A DNA stretch of 64,000 bases from Methylocystis sp. B8 (lineage in GTDB: Bacteria > Pseudomonadota > Alphaproteobacteria > Rhizobiales > Beijerinckiaceae): positions 94,024 through 158,023 of the forward strand of contig NZ_VBTZ01000006.1 of assembly GCF_005771425.1 (NCBI RefSeq), written 5' to 3'. Shown piece by piece: positions 20,569 through 30,300 of the stretch. The notes beneath the pieces were generated by a model. The model was not told the DNA's origin and did not search any database. It saw only the letters and a program-made list of their open reading frames with translations. Made by a program: the position numbers and the translations under genes. How positions within the stretch are numbered: position 1 is the stretch's first letter; the number at the start of each line of letters is the position of its first letter.

Positions 20569-21903
20569 ATGGCTATCAAGCGTCCATTTGCTTATTCACG
20601 CGCCGCAGGGCGTTTTTTGGCGGCGGCTGGCGTTGCTGCCCTTGCCGGTTGCTCCGACGCTTCACGTTTCGCGGGCGATCCCTTCTCTGATCCGTTCTCG
20701 AACGGCGTCAAAACCGCCTCGCGCGGCGTCGACCGCGCGCCGGTTGGCGCGATCGCCTCCGCTCCGGCTCAGAGCGCGCCGTCGACCGCGGTGGAATCCC
20801 GTCCGCTGCCGGCGCCGAACGCCAGCGCATCCGCTCCGGCCGCCGGCGCCGCTTCTTCAGCCCATGCGCCGGCTCCGGCCGCCACATCGCCCGGCCGTGT
20901 CGCGGCCGCCTCCGGGAATGGTCATTGGAGCGCTGAAGGCGGCACGCCCATCGTCGTCGCCCAGGGTGAAACGGCGGCGCTGCTCGCGACCCGCTATGGC
21001 GTCCCCGCGGACGCCCTGCTGCGCACCAACGGTTTTAACGCCGCGTCTCAGGTTCAGCCGGGCTCTCGCCTGGTGATCCCCGTCTATCGCGCCGGGGCGG
21101 CGCCAGCGGCCGTGGCGAGCGCGCCGGGCGCCTCCAAGACCGCCGCGCCGGGCGCCAAGCCCGTGGCCGCAAAAATCGCCGCTCCAGCGAAGACTGGGGC
21201 CGCCGCCAAATCGGCGGAGCAGGCAAGGCCTCTGCGGAAGACCGAGTCTGAACTGGAAAAAGCCAAAGTCGCAGCTAAGCCTGCAACGGAGAAGACTCTC
21301 GGCAAAGCCGAGCCGCGCATCGCTGAAGCGACGCCGGCTCGCCCTGTCAAAACCGAGCGGATCGCGCGGGGCGCTAGCGCTTCGCCCGCGGAGGTCGAGT
21401 CCAAGGTTGCCGACGCTCGGAGTAAGACCGCCGAACCGGCGCCGGAGACGGCCGCCGCGCGGAAGCTCGACACGACCGCGACCGCCTCCATCCCTCCCGC
21501 GGGCGAGACGAAGACAGTCGCTTCCGACGAGGGCAAACCCGAATTTCGTTGGCCCGCCCGCGGCCGCATCATTCAGGGATTTTCCTCGGGCGGCAATGAC
21601 GGGATTAACATCGCAGTGCCCGAAGGAACTCAGGTCAAGGCTGCGGAAGGCGGCGTCGTCGCTTATGCCGGCAACGAGCTCAAGGGCTACGGCAATCTCG
21701 TGCTCATTCGCCATCCGAATGGCTTCGTCTCCGCCTACGCCCATAACGGCGAGCTCGACGTGAAGCGTGGCGATCAGGTCAAGCGCGGCCAGACGATCGC
21801 CAAGTCGGGCCAGTCCGGCAATGTCGGCTCGCCGCAGCTCCATTTCGAACTGCGCAAGGGGTCTACTCCGGTTGATCCGACGAGCTATTTGGCAGGTTTG
21901 TAG
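20569..21903 (+). CDS. NlpD/LppB-like lipoprotein: LysM plus degenerate LytM (M23)
   Basis: An envelope lipoprotein of about 444 residues. The signal peptide ends in the lipobox LAGC, so the mature protein is lipid-anchored. A Pro/Ala-rich linker is followed by a LysM domain (about 120-170: VVAQGETAALLATRYGVPAD), another low-complexity Ala/Lys/Pro linker and a C-terminal M23/LytM domain (about 325-440). The zinc ligands of active M23 enzymes look lost: the HxGxD position reads NDGIN and the HxH position reads QLH. That pattern is typical of NlpD/EnvC-type amidase activators, not hydrolases. The ATG at 20569 is preferred to a GTG 12 bp upstream. Confidence 0.88.
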   Translation: MAIKRPFAYSRAAGRFLAAAGVAALAGCSDASRFAGDPFSDPFSNGVKTASRGVDRAPVGAIASAPAQSAPSTAVESRPLPAPNASASAPAAGAASSAHAPAPAATSPGRVAAASGNGHWSAEGGTPIVVAQGETAALLATRYGVPADALLRTNGFNAASQVQPGSRLVIPVYRAGAAPAAVASAPGASKTAAPGAKPVAAKIAAPAKTGAAAKSAEQARPLRKTESELEKAKVAAKPATEKTLGKAEPRIAEATPARPVKTERIARGASASPAEVESKVADARSKTAEPAPETAAARKLDTTATASIPPAGETKTVASDEGKPEFRWPARGRIIQGFSSGGNDGINIAVPEGTQVKAAEGGVVAYAGNELKGYGNLVLIRHPNGFVSAYAHNGELDVKRGDQVKRGQTIAKSGQSGNVGSPQLHFELRKGSTPVDPTSYLAGL

Positions 21904-21949
21904 CCAGTTCTCTGGCGCACGCGAGACATAGGCGTCGGAGATTTAAGGC

Positions 21950-21983
21950 GGCGGGTCCCAAGAAAGGCCCGCCGTCGTCTTTT
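21950..21983 (+). terminator. Intrinsic terminator after the NlpD-like gene
   Basis: Stem GGCGGGTC (21950-21957) pairs with GGCCCGCC (21966-21973) across an 8-nt loop, and GTCGTCTTTT follows. It lies 47 bp past the NlpD-like stop and could end the surE-pcm-lipoprotein transcript. Confidence 0.65.
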
Positions 21984-22043
21984 GCTCTTCCATGCAGGCG
22001 AACATGCTATACCCGCGGACCGCAAAACGAAGGGTTACGCACA

Positions 22044-22337
22044 GTGAAGCATTGTTTCGTTCTCGCGCTCCTTCTCGCCGCCACGCCCGCATTCGCCGTT
22101 GATCCGACCGGCGTCCCGCAATGCGACGCGTTGCTGAAGCGCTATGAGGCGTGTTCAGGACAACTACCGCCGCAACAGGTTCATGCTGCGCAAAAAGAAC
22201 TGCTCGACGGCGCGGTCGGCATTCGCGCCGCGGCGACAGATCCGTCGAAACGGCCTGATCTCGAACGCTATTGCGCCGATCGATTCGAGTTGATGAAGCG
22301 GGAAAGCGACATCAAGGAGTGCATGTCGAAGCCATGA
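22044..22337 (+). CDS. Small secreted hypothetical protein
   Basis: A 97-residue protein with a clean signal peptide (MKHCFVLALLLAATPAFA), leaving a mature chain of about 79 residues with four Cys (PQCDALL, YEACSG, RYCADR, KECMSK). These are probably two periplasmic disulfides in a small helical fold. I do not recognise a named family. Its end overlaps the convergent zapE stop by 26 bp. Confidence 0.75.
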   Translation: MKHCFVLALLLAATPAFAVDPTGVPQCDALLKRYEACSGQLPPQQVHAAQKELLDGAVGIRAAATDPSKRPDLERYCADRFELMKRESDIKECMSKP

Positions 22338-23463
22338 GCGCGTTGCGCGCGTTGATGTAATCCTTTCCGCGCATTTCAATCAGCCGCGACGCCGTGCGCT
22401 CGAATTCGCGCGCTTCAGCGCCGAAGGCCGCACGGTAAAGCTCGGAGGGTTCGGCTGCAGCGGAAACGATCAGCAGAATTCTCGCTTCGTAAAGAATGTC
22501 GATGAGCGTGATGAAGCGGCGCGCCTCATTGCGCTGTTCGGGCGCCAGCACTGGAACGTCTTCGAGGATCAGCGCCTCGAAGTTGTCGGCAATGGCCATG
22601 TAATCGGCAGCCGATAGGGCCTGACCGCAAAGCTGCGCGAAGGTGAGGCGCGCGACGCGGCCCGCCGCCTGAGGGATGTCGATGCGCCGTCGTTTGACTT
22701 CTATCGTCGTCGGCGACTCCAGCGCGCCGCCGGCAAGCGTGGAGTACAGCGCATCGATCGCAGCTCTCGCGCGCAGGTCAACGGGCGTGAAATAGATTTG
22801 TCCGAGATCTCCTTGCCGCTGGCGATAATCGCTCGATGCTTCGAGACGTATAACGTCCATTCGTTCCTGCAAAAGAGCGATGAACGGAAGAAATAAATCG
22901 CGGTTGCGGCCGCCTTCGTAAAGCCGCGATGGCTCGACGTTGGACGTGGCGACGATGATGACGCCTGACGCCAGCAGCGCGGAAAAAAGACGCGCCAATA
23001 TTGTGGCGTCCGCAATGTCATTCACTGCGAATTCGTCAAAACAGAGCACGCGCGTTTCCCGCGCGATCTCCCGCGCAACACAGGTCACGGGATCGGTTTC
23101 GCAAGCACGCGGATTTAGACGCAGCCGATGCAGACGATCGTGCACGTCCGCCATAAAGGCATGGAAATGAGCGCGCCTCTTCTTCTCCACGGAAAGTTCG
23201 CTGAAGAACAGGTTCATCAGGAAGGTCTTGCCGCGTCCGACCTGCCCCCAGAGATAAAGGCCGCGTGGGCGCTGCGCCAAACGACGAAATCTCGCAAGAA
23301 GCGATTGCGTCAACCTGGCGCTCTTCGGCGTTCGGCCCGAGAGCGCATCGGCGAGCGTCTGAAGCTTTTCGATCGCCGCGCGCTGCGAGGCGTCGCGCTC
23401 CAGCGCGCCTTGAGCGACGAGCGAGTCATACTTCTGGACGATGGTCTGGGCGCGCGGCGTCAT
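22312..23463 (-). CDS. zapE: Cell division protein ZapE (AFG1-like ATPase)
   Basis: A P-loop ATPase of the AFG1/LACE1 family (383 residues); the E. coli member acts at the division ring. Walker A is in GLYLWGQVGRGKTFLMNLFF, Walker B in RVLCFDEFAVNDIADATIL, and a sensor-like ATSNVEP follows. The ATG at 23463 is chosen because it overlaps the upstream gene's stop as ATGA and matches the start of homologues (MTP...). A start 54 bp earlier would run deep into the neighbour. Confidence 0.9.
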   Translation of the reverse strand: MTPRAQTIVQKYDSLVAQGALERDASQRAAIEKLQTLADALSGRTPKSARLTQSLLARFRRLAQRPRGLYLWGQVGRGKTFLMNLFFSELSVEKKRRAHFHAFMADVHDRLHRLRLNPRACETDPVTCVAREIARETRVLCFDEFAVNDIADATILARLFSALLASGVIIVATSNVEPSRLYEGGRNRDLFLPFIALLQERMDVIRLEASSDYRQRQGDLGQIYFTPVDLRARAAIDALYSTLAGGALESPTTIEVKRRRIDIPQAAGRVARLTFAQLCGQALSAADYMAIADNFEALILEDVPVLAPEQRNEARRFITLIDILYEARILLIVSAAAEPSELYRAAFGAEAREFERTASRLIEMRGKDYINARNALMASTCTP

Positions 23464-23957
23464 ATGCGCCGCATCCGGCCATTCGCCTCTGCAAAGGCGC
23501 CGGGGCGCAGTTCGCAATAGAGCAGGCGGTCCGGGTCCACCGGCCCCGGCATGGTGATTTGGCCCCGCGGCACGCGCGCGAATCCGAGGCGCGCGTAATA
23601 TTCCTCATCGCCGACAAGCAGGACGAGGCCATGTCCGGCTTCGCGGGCGGCGTCCAGCGAATATTTGACCAGCGTCTCGCCCACGCGCTGTTGGCGAAAC
23701 GCCGGCTCCACAGTCAGCGGTCCAAGCAGAAGCGCGGGCGTCGAACCGACAAGGATCGGCGTCATGCGGTTGGCGCCGACGAGCAACGTGCCGATCCGCG
23801 CGACGAATGACAGCGTGCGATCCGGCTCGACGCCTTCACGCAGGCGATAGGCCGTGCGCGCATATCGGCCGGGACCGAACGCTCGCTCATCGAGCTTGTC
23901 GATATGCGCGTCGTCGGCGGCCGTCAGCGGCCCAAATTTAACGGCAAGATCGATCAT
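23460..23957 (-). CDS. GNAT-family N-acetyltransferase (YhbS-like)
   Basis: A 165-residue acetyltransferase of the GNAT fold. The acetyl-CoA loop is LLGPLTVEPAFRQQRVGETLVKY (the R/QxxG/A position reads RQQRVG), followed by LVLLVGDEEYYARLGFARV, a common GNAT motif B. It is translationally coupled to zapE by a 4-bp overlap. The substrate is unknown. Confidence 0.82.
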   Translation of the reverse strand: MIDLAVKFGPLTAADDAHIDKLDERAFGPGRYARTAYRLREGVEPDRTLSFVARIGTLLVGANRMTPILVGSTPALLLGPLTVEPAFRQQRVGETLVKYSLDAAREAGHGLVLLVGDEEYYARLGFARVPRGQITMPGPVDPDRLLYCELRPGAFAEANGRMRRI

Positions 23958-23971
23958 GTTGCGGCTTGACC

Positions 23972-24029
23972 TTAGAGCGCGCGCTGCGAAAAAGTGGTAA
24001 CCGGTTTTTTTGCGTAGAGCGCGCTCTAA
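23972..24029. repeat. Rhizobiales-type intergenic palindromic element
   Basis: Terminal arms TTAGAGCGCGC (23972-23982) and GCGCGCTCTAA (24019-24029) are exact complements and enclose GAAAAAGTGGTAACCGGTTT. This layout (AGAGC arms around AAAGTGG-ACCGGTTT) is a frequent small dispersed repeat in Rhizobiales intergenic regions. No promoter or gene is visible in it. Confidence 0.7.
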
Positions 24030-24052
24030 ACTTTTGGAATCGATGACGTTAT

Positions 24053-24082
24053 CTGCATTTGGGCGATTCCGCCCAAATGCAG
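24053..24082. repeat. Perfect 13-bp stem-loop
   Basis: CTGCATTTGGGCG (24053-24065) and CGCCCAAATGCAG (24070-24082) form a perfect stem with a 4-nt loop, directly after the dispersed repeat and about 90 bp before the next gene. It may belong to the same mosaic repeat. No T-run follows. Confidence 0.75.
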
Positions 24083-24169
24083 CGTGATCTATGCGCAGGC
24101 CATATCACGCGTTCTCTGCGCCGCAAAATGCCAGGTTGCGGCGCGATATCTGCGCAGCAGGGGAAGCTC

Positions 24170-24754
24170 ATGGCGGCATATCGCTTGCGGCGGGCAAACT
24201 TGGAGGACGCCCGCTCAATCGCCGAGATCAACGCTGCTGCCTGGCGCGAGACCTACGTCGGGCTCATGTCGGCCGAGGCGCTGGCAAGCATCGATCTGGA
24301 CGACTGGATGCGGCGCTGGCTGGAACGGATCGGTTCGAGCGAAGACGATCAGGCCGTCTTCGTGGCTCTCGAAGACGAAGTTCCGGTCGGCTTCGCCCGC
24401 TGCAGCCGCCAGTCCAACCCGAAGCTCGTTCCGCTTGGCTTCGACGGCGATATCGCGTCGATTTATCTGCTGAGGCGCGTCCAAGGCCTTGGGTTGGGCA
24501 GATGCTTGATGACGCGGCTCGCCGAGCATCTGATATCTATCGGCTGCGCGAGCGCCGCGGTGTGGGTGTTGCGTGACGCGGCTGAGGCGCGCGGCTTTTA
24601 CGAGACGCTAGGCGCGGCGCCTCTTGGCGTCGAAGGCGTGTGGGAGATCGCGGGCGCTGTCCTTCCCGATCTCGCCCATGGGTGGCGCGATCTACGCATC
24701 CTCGCTGAAGCCGCCGGCGCCAGTCGAAACCTTAGTCGCCAGCCTCACCAATAG
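24170..24754 (+). CDS. GNAT-family N-acetyltransferase
   Basis: A 194-residue acetyltransferase. The segment YRLRRANLEDARSIAEINAAAWRETY at the N-terminus is typical of this GNAT branch. The acetyl-CoA loop is IYLLRRVQGLGLGRCLMTRLAEHL, followed by VLRDAAEARGFYETLGA. The ATG at 24170 has AGGGGAAG upstream; in-frame starts further up read through the repeat region and are rejected. The 3' end overlaps the convergent NUDIX gene by 10 bp. The substrate is unknown. Confidence 0.83.
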   Translation: MAAYRLRRANLEDARSIAEINAAAWRETYVGLMSAEALASIDLDDWMRRWLERIGSSEDDQAVFVALEDEVPVGFARCSRQSNPKLVPLGFDGDIASIYLLRRVQGLGLGRCLMTRLAEHLISIGCASAAVWVLRDAAEARGFYETLGAAPLGVEGVWEIAGAVLPDLAHGWRDLRILAEAAGASRNLSRQPHQ

Positions 24755-25257
24755 GGTGAAATGGGCGCCTTCTCCAACGCCTCGGATATGCGCGCCCGCG
24801 TCGCGGGCGTCGTATCGGCCGGCAGAGCGTCGAGCGTGAAGAAGCCGGCCTCGGCGATCTCGCGGTCCGGGACGTGCGGCTGCGTCAGTCGAAAAGAGCG
24901 CACGAGGTAAAGCGCGACGTGATCTCGCGCCGAGAAACGTCGATTGAAATATAAGCCGAAGAGTTCGGGCGGTTCGTCGAGGAGAACGTTCGCCTCTTCG
25001 TGGAGTTCGCGCTCGAGCGCATCCATGAGCGTTTCGCCGCTTTCGACTCCGCCGCCCGGCAGATAGAATCCGCTCACATAGGTGTGACGAACGAGCAGCA
25101 CGCGGTTTTGATCGTCAAGCACAAGGCCGCGCACGCCCAAAGTCATGGGACGCTGAAATCGCGCGCCCAAGGCAATAAGCCTCGATGCGAGACGATCTCG
25201 CGCCGAACGGGTCTCGTCGGCTTGCTCTTGCTCCGTCAAAGCTGGCTCCGATTGCAC
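24745..25257 (-). CDS. NUDIX hydrolase
   Basis: A 170-residue pyrophosphohydrolase. The Nudix box is complete: GGGVESGETLMDALERELHE followed by EANV, fitting GX5EX7REUXEEXGU with Ala at the late Gly position. Flanking features are LVLDDQNRVLLVRHTYVSGFYLPGGG and LYFNRRFSARDHVALYLV. The substrate (a nucleoside diphosphate derivative or nucleotide sugar) cannot be assigned. Confidence 0.88.
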   Translation of the reverse strand: MQSEPALTEQEQADETRSARDRLASRLIALGARFQRPMTLGVRGLVLDDQNRVLLVRHTYVSGFYLPGGGVESGETLMDALERELHEEANVLLDEPPELFGLYFNRRFSARDHVALYLVRSFRLTQPHVPDREIAEAGFFTLDALPADTTPATRARISEALEKAPISPYW

Positions 25258-25356
25258 AAACTATGGCAAATGATGTGCGACGGCTCTAGCAATCGCCAGC
25301 CCATCCTAACAGAAAAGCGCCGCAGTTAAACGGGCTTAGAGGAACATGAGGCTTTC

Positions 25357-26238
25357 TTGAATTTTCGACTCGCGCATCTGTCCGACGCTCATATCGGTCC
25401 AATTCCGCGTCCAAATCTCGCGGAGCTCCTTGGCAAGCGCGTCACGGGCTATGTGAATTGGCTTTACAAGCGCGGCGATCAGCACGACATGGGCGTGCTC
25501 GCCAAAATAGTGGCGGACATGAAGTCGCAGACGCCAGATCACGTCGTCATGACCGGCGACATCGTCAACATCGGACTTCCCGGGGAAATCGCGCTCGCCA
25601 AGGACTGGCTCTCCATCCTAGGCGCGCCAAGCGATGTCAGCTTCACGCCCGGAAATCACGACGCCTATGTGGCAAGCGTCACGGACCTTCTTCACGAAGT
25701 TTTCGCGCCTTGGACGACAAGCGAGACTGAAGTCGCGGGCTTTCCATATTTACGCCGGCGCGGCGGCGTCGCGCTGATCGGACTCGACACAGGCGTGCCG
25801 ACGGCGCCTTTCGTCGCTTCCGGTCGGCTCGGCGCTGAGCAGCTGGCGGCGCTCGCGGAGTTGCTGGACCGCGCGAAAGCGGAGAGGCTCGCGCGCGTCG
25901 TCTGCCTCCATCACCCGCCGCATGTCGGCGGCGCGAGGCTGCTGCGCGGGCTTGAAGACGCGACGAAATTCGAAGACGTCATCGCCCGTCATGGCGCCGA
26001 GCTCATTCTGCATGGGCATAATCACAAACCGAGCCTGCACCGTCTGACCGGGCCCGACGCATTTGCGCCTGTTGTTGGCGTGGCGTCGGCTTCAGCCAAG
26101 CCTGGCGGACACTATCCAGGCGCCGCCTATAATCTTTACGAGATCGAGCGCAACGACGACGGTCTGAACATTCTGCTGCGCAGGCGCGGCTTCGATGAGA
26201 CTGGAGAGATCATCGAGCTTGAATCCATTAAGCTGTGA
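25357..26238 (+). CDS. Calcineurin-like metallophosphoesterase
   Basis: A 293-residue two-metal phosphoesterase. All family blocks are visible: LAHLSDAHIGP, VVMTGDIVNIG, FTPGNHDAYVAS, VCLHHPPHVGG and ILHGHNHKPSLH. The only N-terminal start fitting the family is TTG at 25357 (MNFRLAHLSD); a nearby ATG at 25346 is in another frame and stops after four codons. Related enzymes hydrolyse cyclic nucleotides or phospholipid-type diesters; the substrate here is unknown. Confidence 0.85.
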   Translation: MNFRLAHLSDAHIGPIPRPNLAELLGKRVTGYVNWLYKRGDQHDMGVLAKIVADMKSQTPDHVVMTGDIVNIGLPGEIALAKDWLSILGAPSDVSFTPGNHDAYVASVTDLLHEVFAPWTTSETEVAGFPYLRRRGGVALIGLDTGVPTAPFVASGRLGAEQLAALAELLDRAKAERLARVVCLHHPPHVGGARLLRGLEDATKFEDVIARHGAELILHGHNHKPSLHRLTGPDAFAPVVGVASASAKPGGHYPGAAYNLYEIERNDDGLNILLRRRGFDETGEIIELESIKL

Positions 26239-26389
26239 AACCTGGATCATACCGTGGTCGGTGCCAGGAACATATAATCGCAAGAGGTTGACGGCGAAAT
26301 TCGCAAAAGGACTGATGCATGTCCGCTACGAAATTCCCCACGTTCCATAGAGAAAGCCTCGTTCGGCGACAACGAGCGCTCCAGTTTAG

Positions 26390-27103
26390 TCAGCCTTCGA
26401 AATAGACGCGATAGGCCCACGCCGCCAAAACGGCCAAGAGGCCGAAGAACGCCGCTGCGCCAAAAAATTCCGCTATGAATGCAGCCGCGCGAGTGACTTT
26501 GCCCGAGAACGATGTGTCTTTTGCGCGCGCAGAGATCTTCACCCCGAGCGCTTGCGCGGCTCCGCCGCTCGCGTAATCGACCGCCAAAGCCTTTTCGCGC
26601 TCGATCAAGCGATGCGCGATATAGCCGGTGACAGCGTCGACGATTTCGTCGACGCTGTCGCTTTCGCGAAGCGTCACCCGCCCGTGACGCGTGTCCTGGA
26701 GAAAGCGGTATGTCCGTCGGTCGCGATCCATCTCGACGAAGCCGATCTGATCGATGAACAGCCGCGGCCGTTCAGTCGGCGCAACCCCAACGTCGAAAAT
26801 ATCGCAGTCGCGCGGCACTTGCGCCAATACCGGGGCCAGCGCGTCGCCGAGCATCTCCAGTCGGGCGATTTCCCCGGCGCGTAAATCGGAGAAGGCTGCG
26901 GAACGCTCGGCGTTCTCAAGGCGCGCGCGGCGAAGCGCGTCGGCCAAATTCGCCATGCGCTCGTCCAGCGGACCCCTTGTTCCCCTACGCGCCGCCCGCT
27001 CTCGCTCGGTCACAATCGTCAGACGCTCAGCGGGCGTCGGGGACGCGTTTCGCTGGACGGCGTCGCGGGCGTCGGCTGGCGGCGCGGGCAGGGGCTCTTC
27101 CAT
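26390..27103 (-). CDS. Hypothetical protein with C-terminal membrane anchor
   Basis: A 237-residue protein of unknown function. The N-terminal half is charged and probably coiled (DERMANLADALRRARLENAE). The middle forms a globular region (DIFDVGVAPTERPRLFIDQI, FVEMDRDRRTYRFLQDTRHG) and the C-terminus ends in one TM helix (AAAFFGLLAVLAAWAYRVYF). The ATG at 27103 is preferred: the 65 residues before it in the open frame are compositionally odd, and homologous-looking sequence begins only with the Pro-rich MEEPLPAPP. It is divergent from the GH94 gene. Confidence 0.7.
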   Translation of the reverse strand: MEEPLPAPPADARDAVQRNASPTPAERLTIVTERERAARRGTRGPLDERMANLADALRRARLENAERSAAFSDLRAGEIARLEMLGDALAPVLAQVPRDCDIFDVGVAPTERPRLFIDQIGFVEMDRDRRTYRFLQDTRHGRVTLRESDSVDEIVDAVTGYIAHRLIEREKALAVDYASGGAAQALGVKISARAKDTSFSGKVTRAAAFIAEFFGAAAFFGLLAVLAAWAYRVYFEG

Positions 27104-27319
27104 TTCGTCCACTCGCTGAAGCCCTCGTGGCGCGGCCAGGGCGATAAAGCATTGTGGACTATAGCGGCTCTCCGGGACGGTGCGAAGCGGGAGCGCGACG
27201 AAGGGACGCGGGAGTCGACTTTTTCTCCCGCCTCCGGCAAGGGATTCCTTACGATAGCCGCTGATTCCGATCATTAACGATAAAAACGGTCGATTCAACC
27301 TAAGCCGAGAAGGGAGTTC

Positions 27320-30300
27320 ATGGCGGTCACTCCAGGCGAATCGAATCTCAACAGCGCATTATTCGAGCGCATCCTGATCGGCATGGGCTTTGCGGCCTTC
27401 GCCGCGCTGGAGGCGGCTGGCGGGGGCGAACACGCGATCGTCGCCGGCTTTTTCGCTGGCGCTGCGATATTTGTTCTGCGTCGCTCGTCTGAGAGCGCGC
27501 GCCAGGCGGCGGATTTCGCGGTCGATTTCCTGGCCGTCGCGATTTTCACCTTGCTCTGCGATCGCTCGAGCATGTTGTGGCGGTCGCCGGAAACTTTCGC
27601 CGAGCTGTTCCGCTTCTCACCGGTTGGCGCGGCGACCGCCACGATTCTTTACCTCGCAGGCGTCGTGACGCTTAGAGCGCGTTCGCGCATGGCGGTTCGA
27701 GCGGCGCTCTTCGTTCTGCCGCTGCAGTTCAGCCTCCTCATCGCGCTCGGCTCGCCGCCCGTGACGCAAATCGGCGGCGCGTTGCTCTTGGGCTTGGACG
27801 TTCCGGAGCCTTTGCGAAACATCGCGGGGCGCACGCTGGTTCTGTTTCTGCTCAATGAAGCTGTCGTCGTCGGCGTGCCTCTGGCGCTCGGTCGATTTCT
27901 TCCCCACCAATGGCGTCCGCATGGCATTCTGTTCGCTTCTGCCTTCGTCGCGTCGCTGACGCCTTATATCGCGACCTCGGTCTCCTATTTCGTCGCGCCT
28001 TACTTGCCTTACCCGCTGGCGGCGGCGATCGCGGCGGCTGCGGCGGCGCTCGCGCAAGCGGGCCTATGGGGGCAAACCTATCTCGTCACGCAGGCCATGG
28101 CCGGCCTTTTGCGTGCGACGCCTTCGTTGCAAGTCGTGGTGTTTCACGACTGGCGAACGGGCGCGGAAAAGGGCGCCGTCTACGGCTTCGTGTTCATGGC
28201 GCTGCTGCTTGCGGCGGAACTGGGCGTATCCTTCGCGCCGGCGATGGCGGCGCTTTCGGCTTCAGGGCCGATCGGCGGCGCGCTCATCGGCGCGGCGCTT
28301 TTCCCGCTCGCGCGCGCGATTGTCGAAAGCACCGACTCGACGCCCCCGTTCTTTGGGCGGGTAGAAGAGCTCTATCTGCATCCCTCCAACTATTTTCGTG
28401 GCGGAGTAGCAGGCGCGGCTGTCGCTCTCGCTCTAATGATCGGGCTTCCAGCCGCGAGCGGCGGCGACCGATTTCTGTTCGGCGCGCTGACCGGCGCGCT
28501 GGCTTATGCCGGCGTCGACGCCGCGATTGATCTCGCTGCGCTGACGCAAGGACGCCGGCAGCATCTGCGCAGCTGGCGGGTCTATTCGCTGGGCGTGCTC
28601 CTTGGCGCGCTCGTAGGAGGCGCCGTCGCCTGGTATTTGGACGCCGGGCAGGTCGAAACGATCGTCGCGAAATTCTTCGCCTATACGTCGCTCGATTACG
28701 CAGCCGACGGGCGTCCCGTCAATGAATACATTATTCGCCCACTCTTTTCGAAATGGGGCGCGACGGATCTCGGCAAGGTCGACGGCGGCGTGAGGCTGTT
28801 CTTCGATGAGTCATTCTCCGGCGTCATTCAATGGGTGTTCGCGGCGCCGCTCTTTTCGATCAATCTTTTCTTCCTCACCGCGCTTGTCGAGCGCAGCCTG
28901 CAGCCGCTTCGCCAACTCGCGAGCTGGCAGGGCCTCGACATGCTCATCGAAAACGCCGTGCGCGTTCTGCGTTGGGGCCTTTGGATGGCGCCGGTGATCT
29001 ATTCCTTCCTGAAGGCGTCGCCGGACCCGGCCTGGTACAATCAGGACGGACTCATCCGAACAGGCGTCGCGAGTTGGATGAGCTATATCCTGCCGGACTC
29101 CGACTTCCGCGCATGGAGCCTCGACATCTTCACGGCGCTCCTCGCCTATGACGCGCTCCGCGTGCTGATCTGGTTCGACCATATGGGATTGCGGGTCGCG
29201 ACGCTCGTCAATCTTTCGTTTGTCGGCGGCGACGTCGCGGATGAAAGGGCCGCGCGCTTTCTTGGAAAGTCGCAGACGAGCAGGGCGATCCCGGAGGGCA
29301 TCCGTCGGTTCGGCACATGGGCGCCGCTTTTGCTGCCCTTCTACATTCCGCGCGGCGTGGATTGGGACAGAGCGTGGAGCGCGTCTGAGCAGTTGGCCCA
29401 CACGCGGCCTCCGTCTTACGCTTATCTCGTCAGCGGCTATTTAATTTATGCGGCGCTCGTCGCCTTTGGCCTCGTCATCTTCCTTCTTGGACGGCTCGCG
29501 CGCGCGCAGAAAGTGACGATCGAAGGCATCACTGGCGCAGGCGGCGTTCCCGGCTCCCGCCCGCTGAAGCTCACCAATGGCCTAATGACCAGTGAGTGGT
29601 TTCAGGACGGACAGGGCGCCATCGGCATTGAAGGCGTGGCGCGTGGCGGACCTCCGATCGACTTGACCCGGCGCCCGGACGATCATGCGCATCCGCGCGG
29701 ACGTTTCCTTTTCTTGCGCGAAGATGGCGGCGAGCTTTGGTCGATCGGCGAGGCGCCGACACGTTGTAGAGCCGCTCAGGCGTCGCTCACCGACGCAGGC
29801 GAGAACTGCCTGTTCTTCATGGCGGAGCGCAATGGATTTGCTGTCGAAGCGCGAGTTTCGCTCGCGCCCGACGAGGCGGTCGAGGTCACCCAACTCAAGA
29901 TCGTAAATCTCGAGCAGCGCCCTCGTAAACTGGTTCTCGCGTCGCTGCGCGAATGGGTGCTCAATGAGACCGGCGTCGAGCTTCGCGACCCGGCCTATAA
30001 CGCCATTCATATCGGCACCTGGTACGTTCGTTCGCTGAACGCGATTTTCGCGCAGAACCGCCTGCTCAAAGGTGGGGCGCGCCGTCAGTCGGATCGTCGC
30101 CTGTCGCCTGAGATCGGCTTTCATGCCATCGGCGCCGGCGCGGAAGCGAAAATTTCGGTCCTCGGCTATGAGGACGTGAAGTCGCGTTTTTACGGAATGG
30201 GATCGGTGCATGCGCCGGACAGCCTTCATGGCCTGGCGGCGCCACGCGACCCTAATGACGAAGGGCTACTCTACGGCTTTGAGCCATGCGCCAGTCTGCG

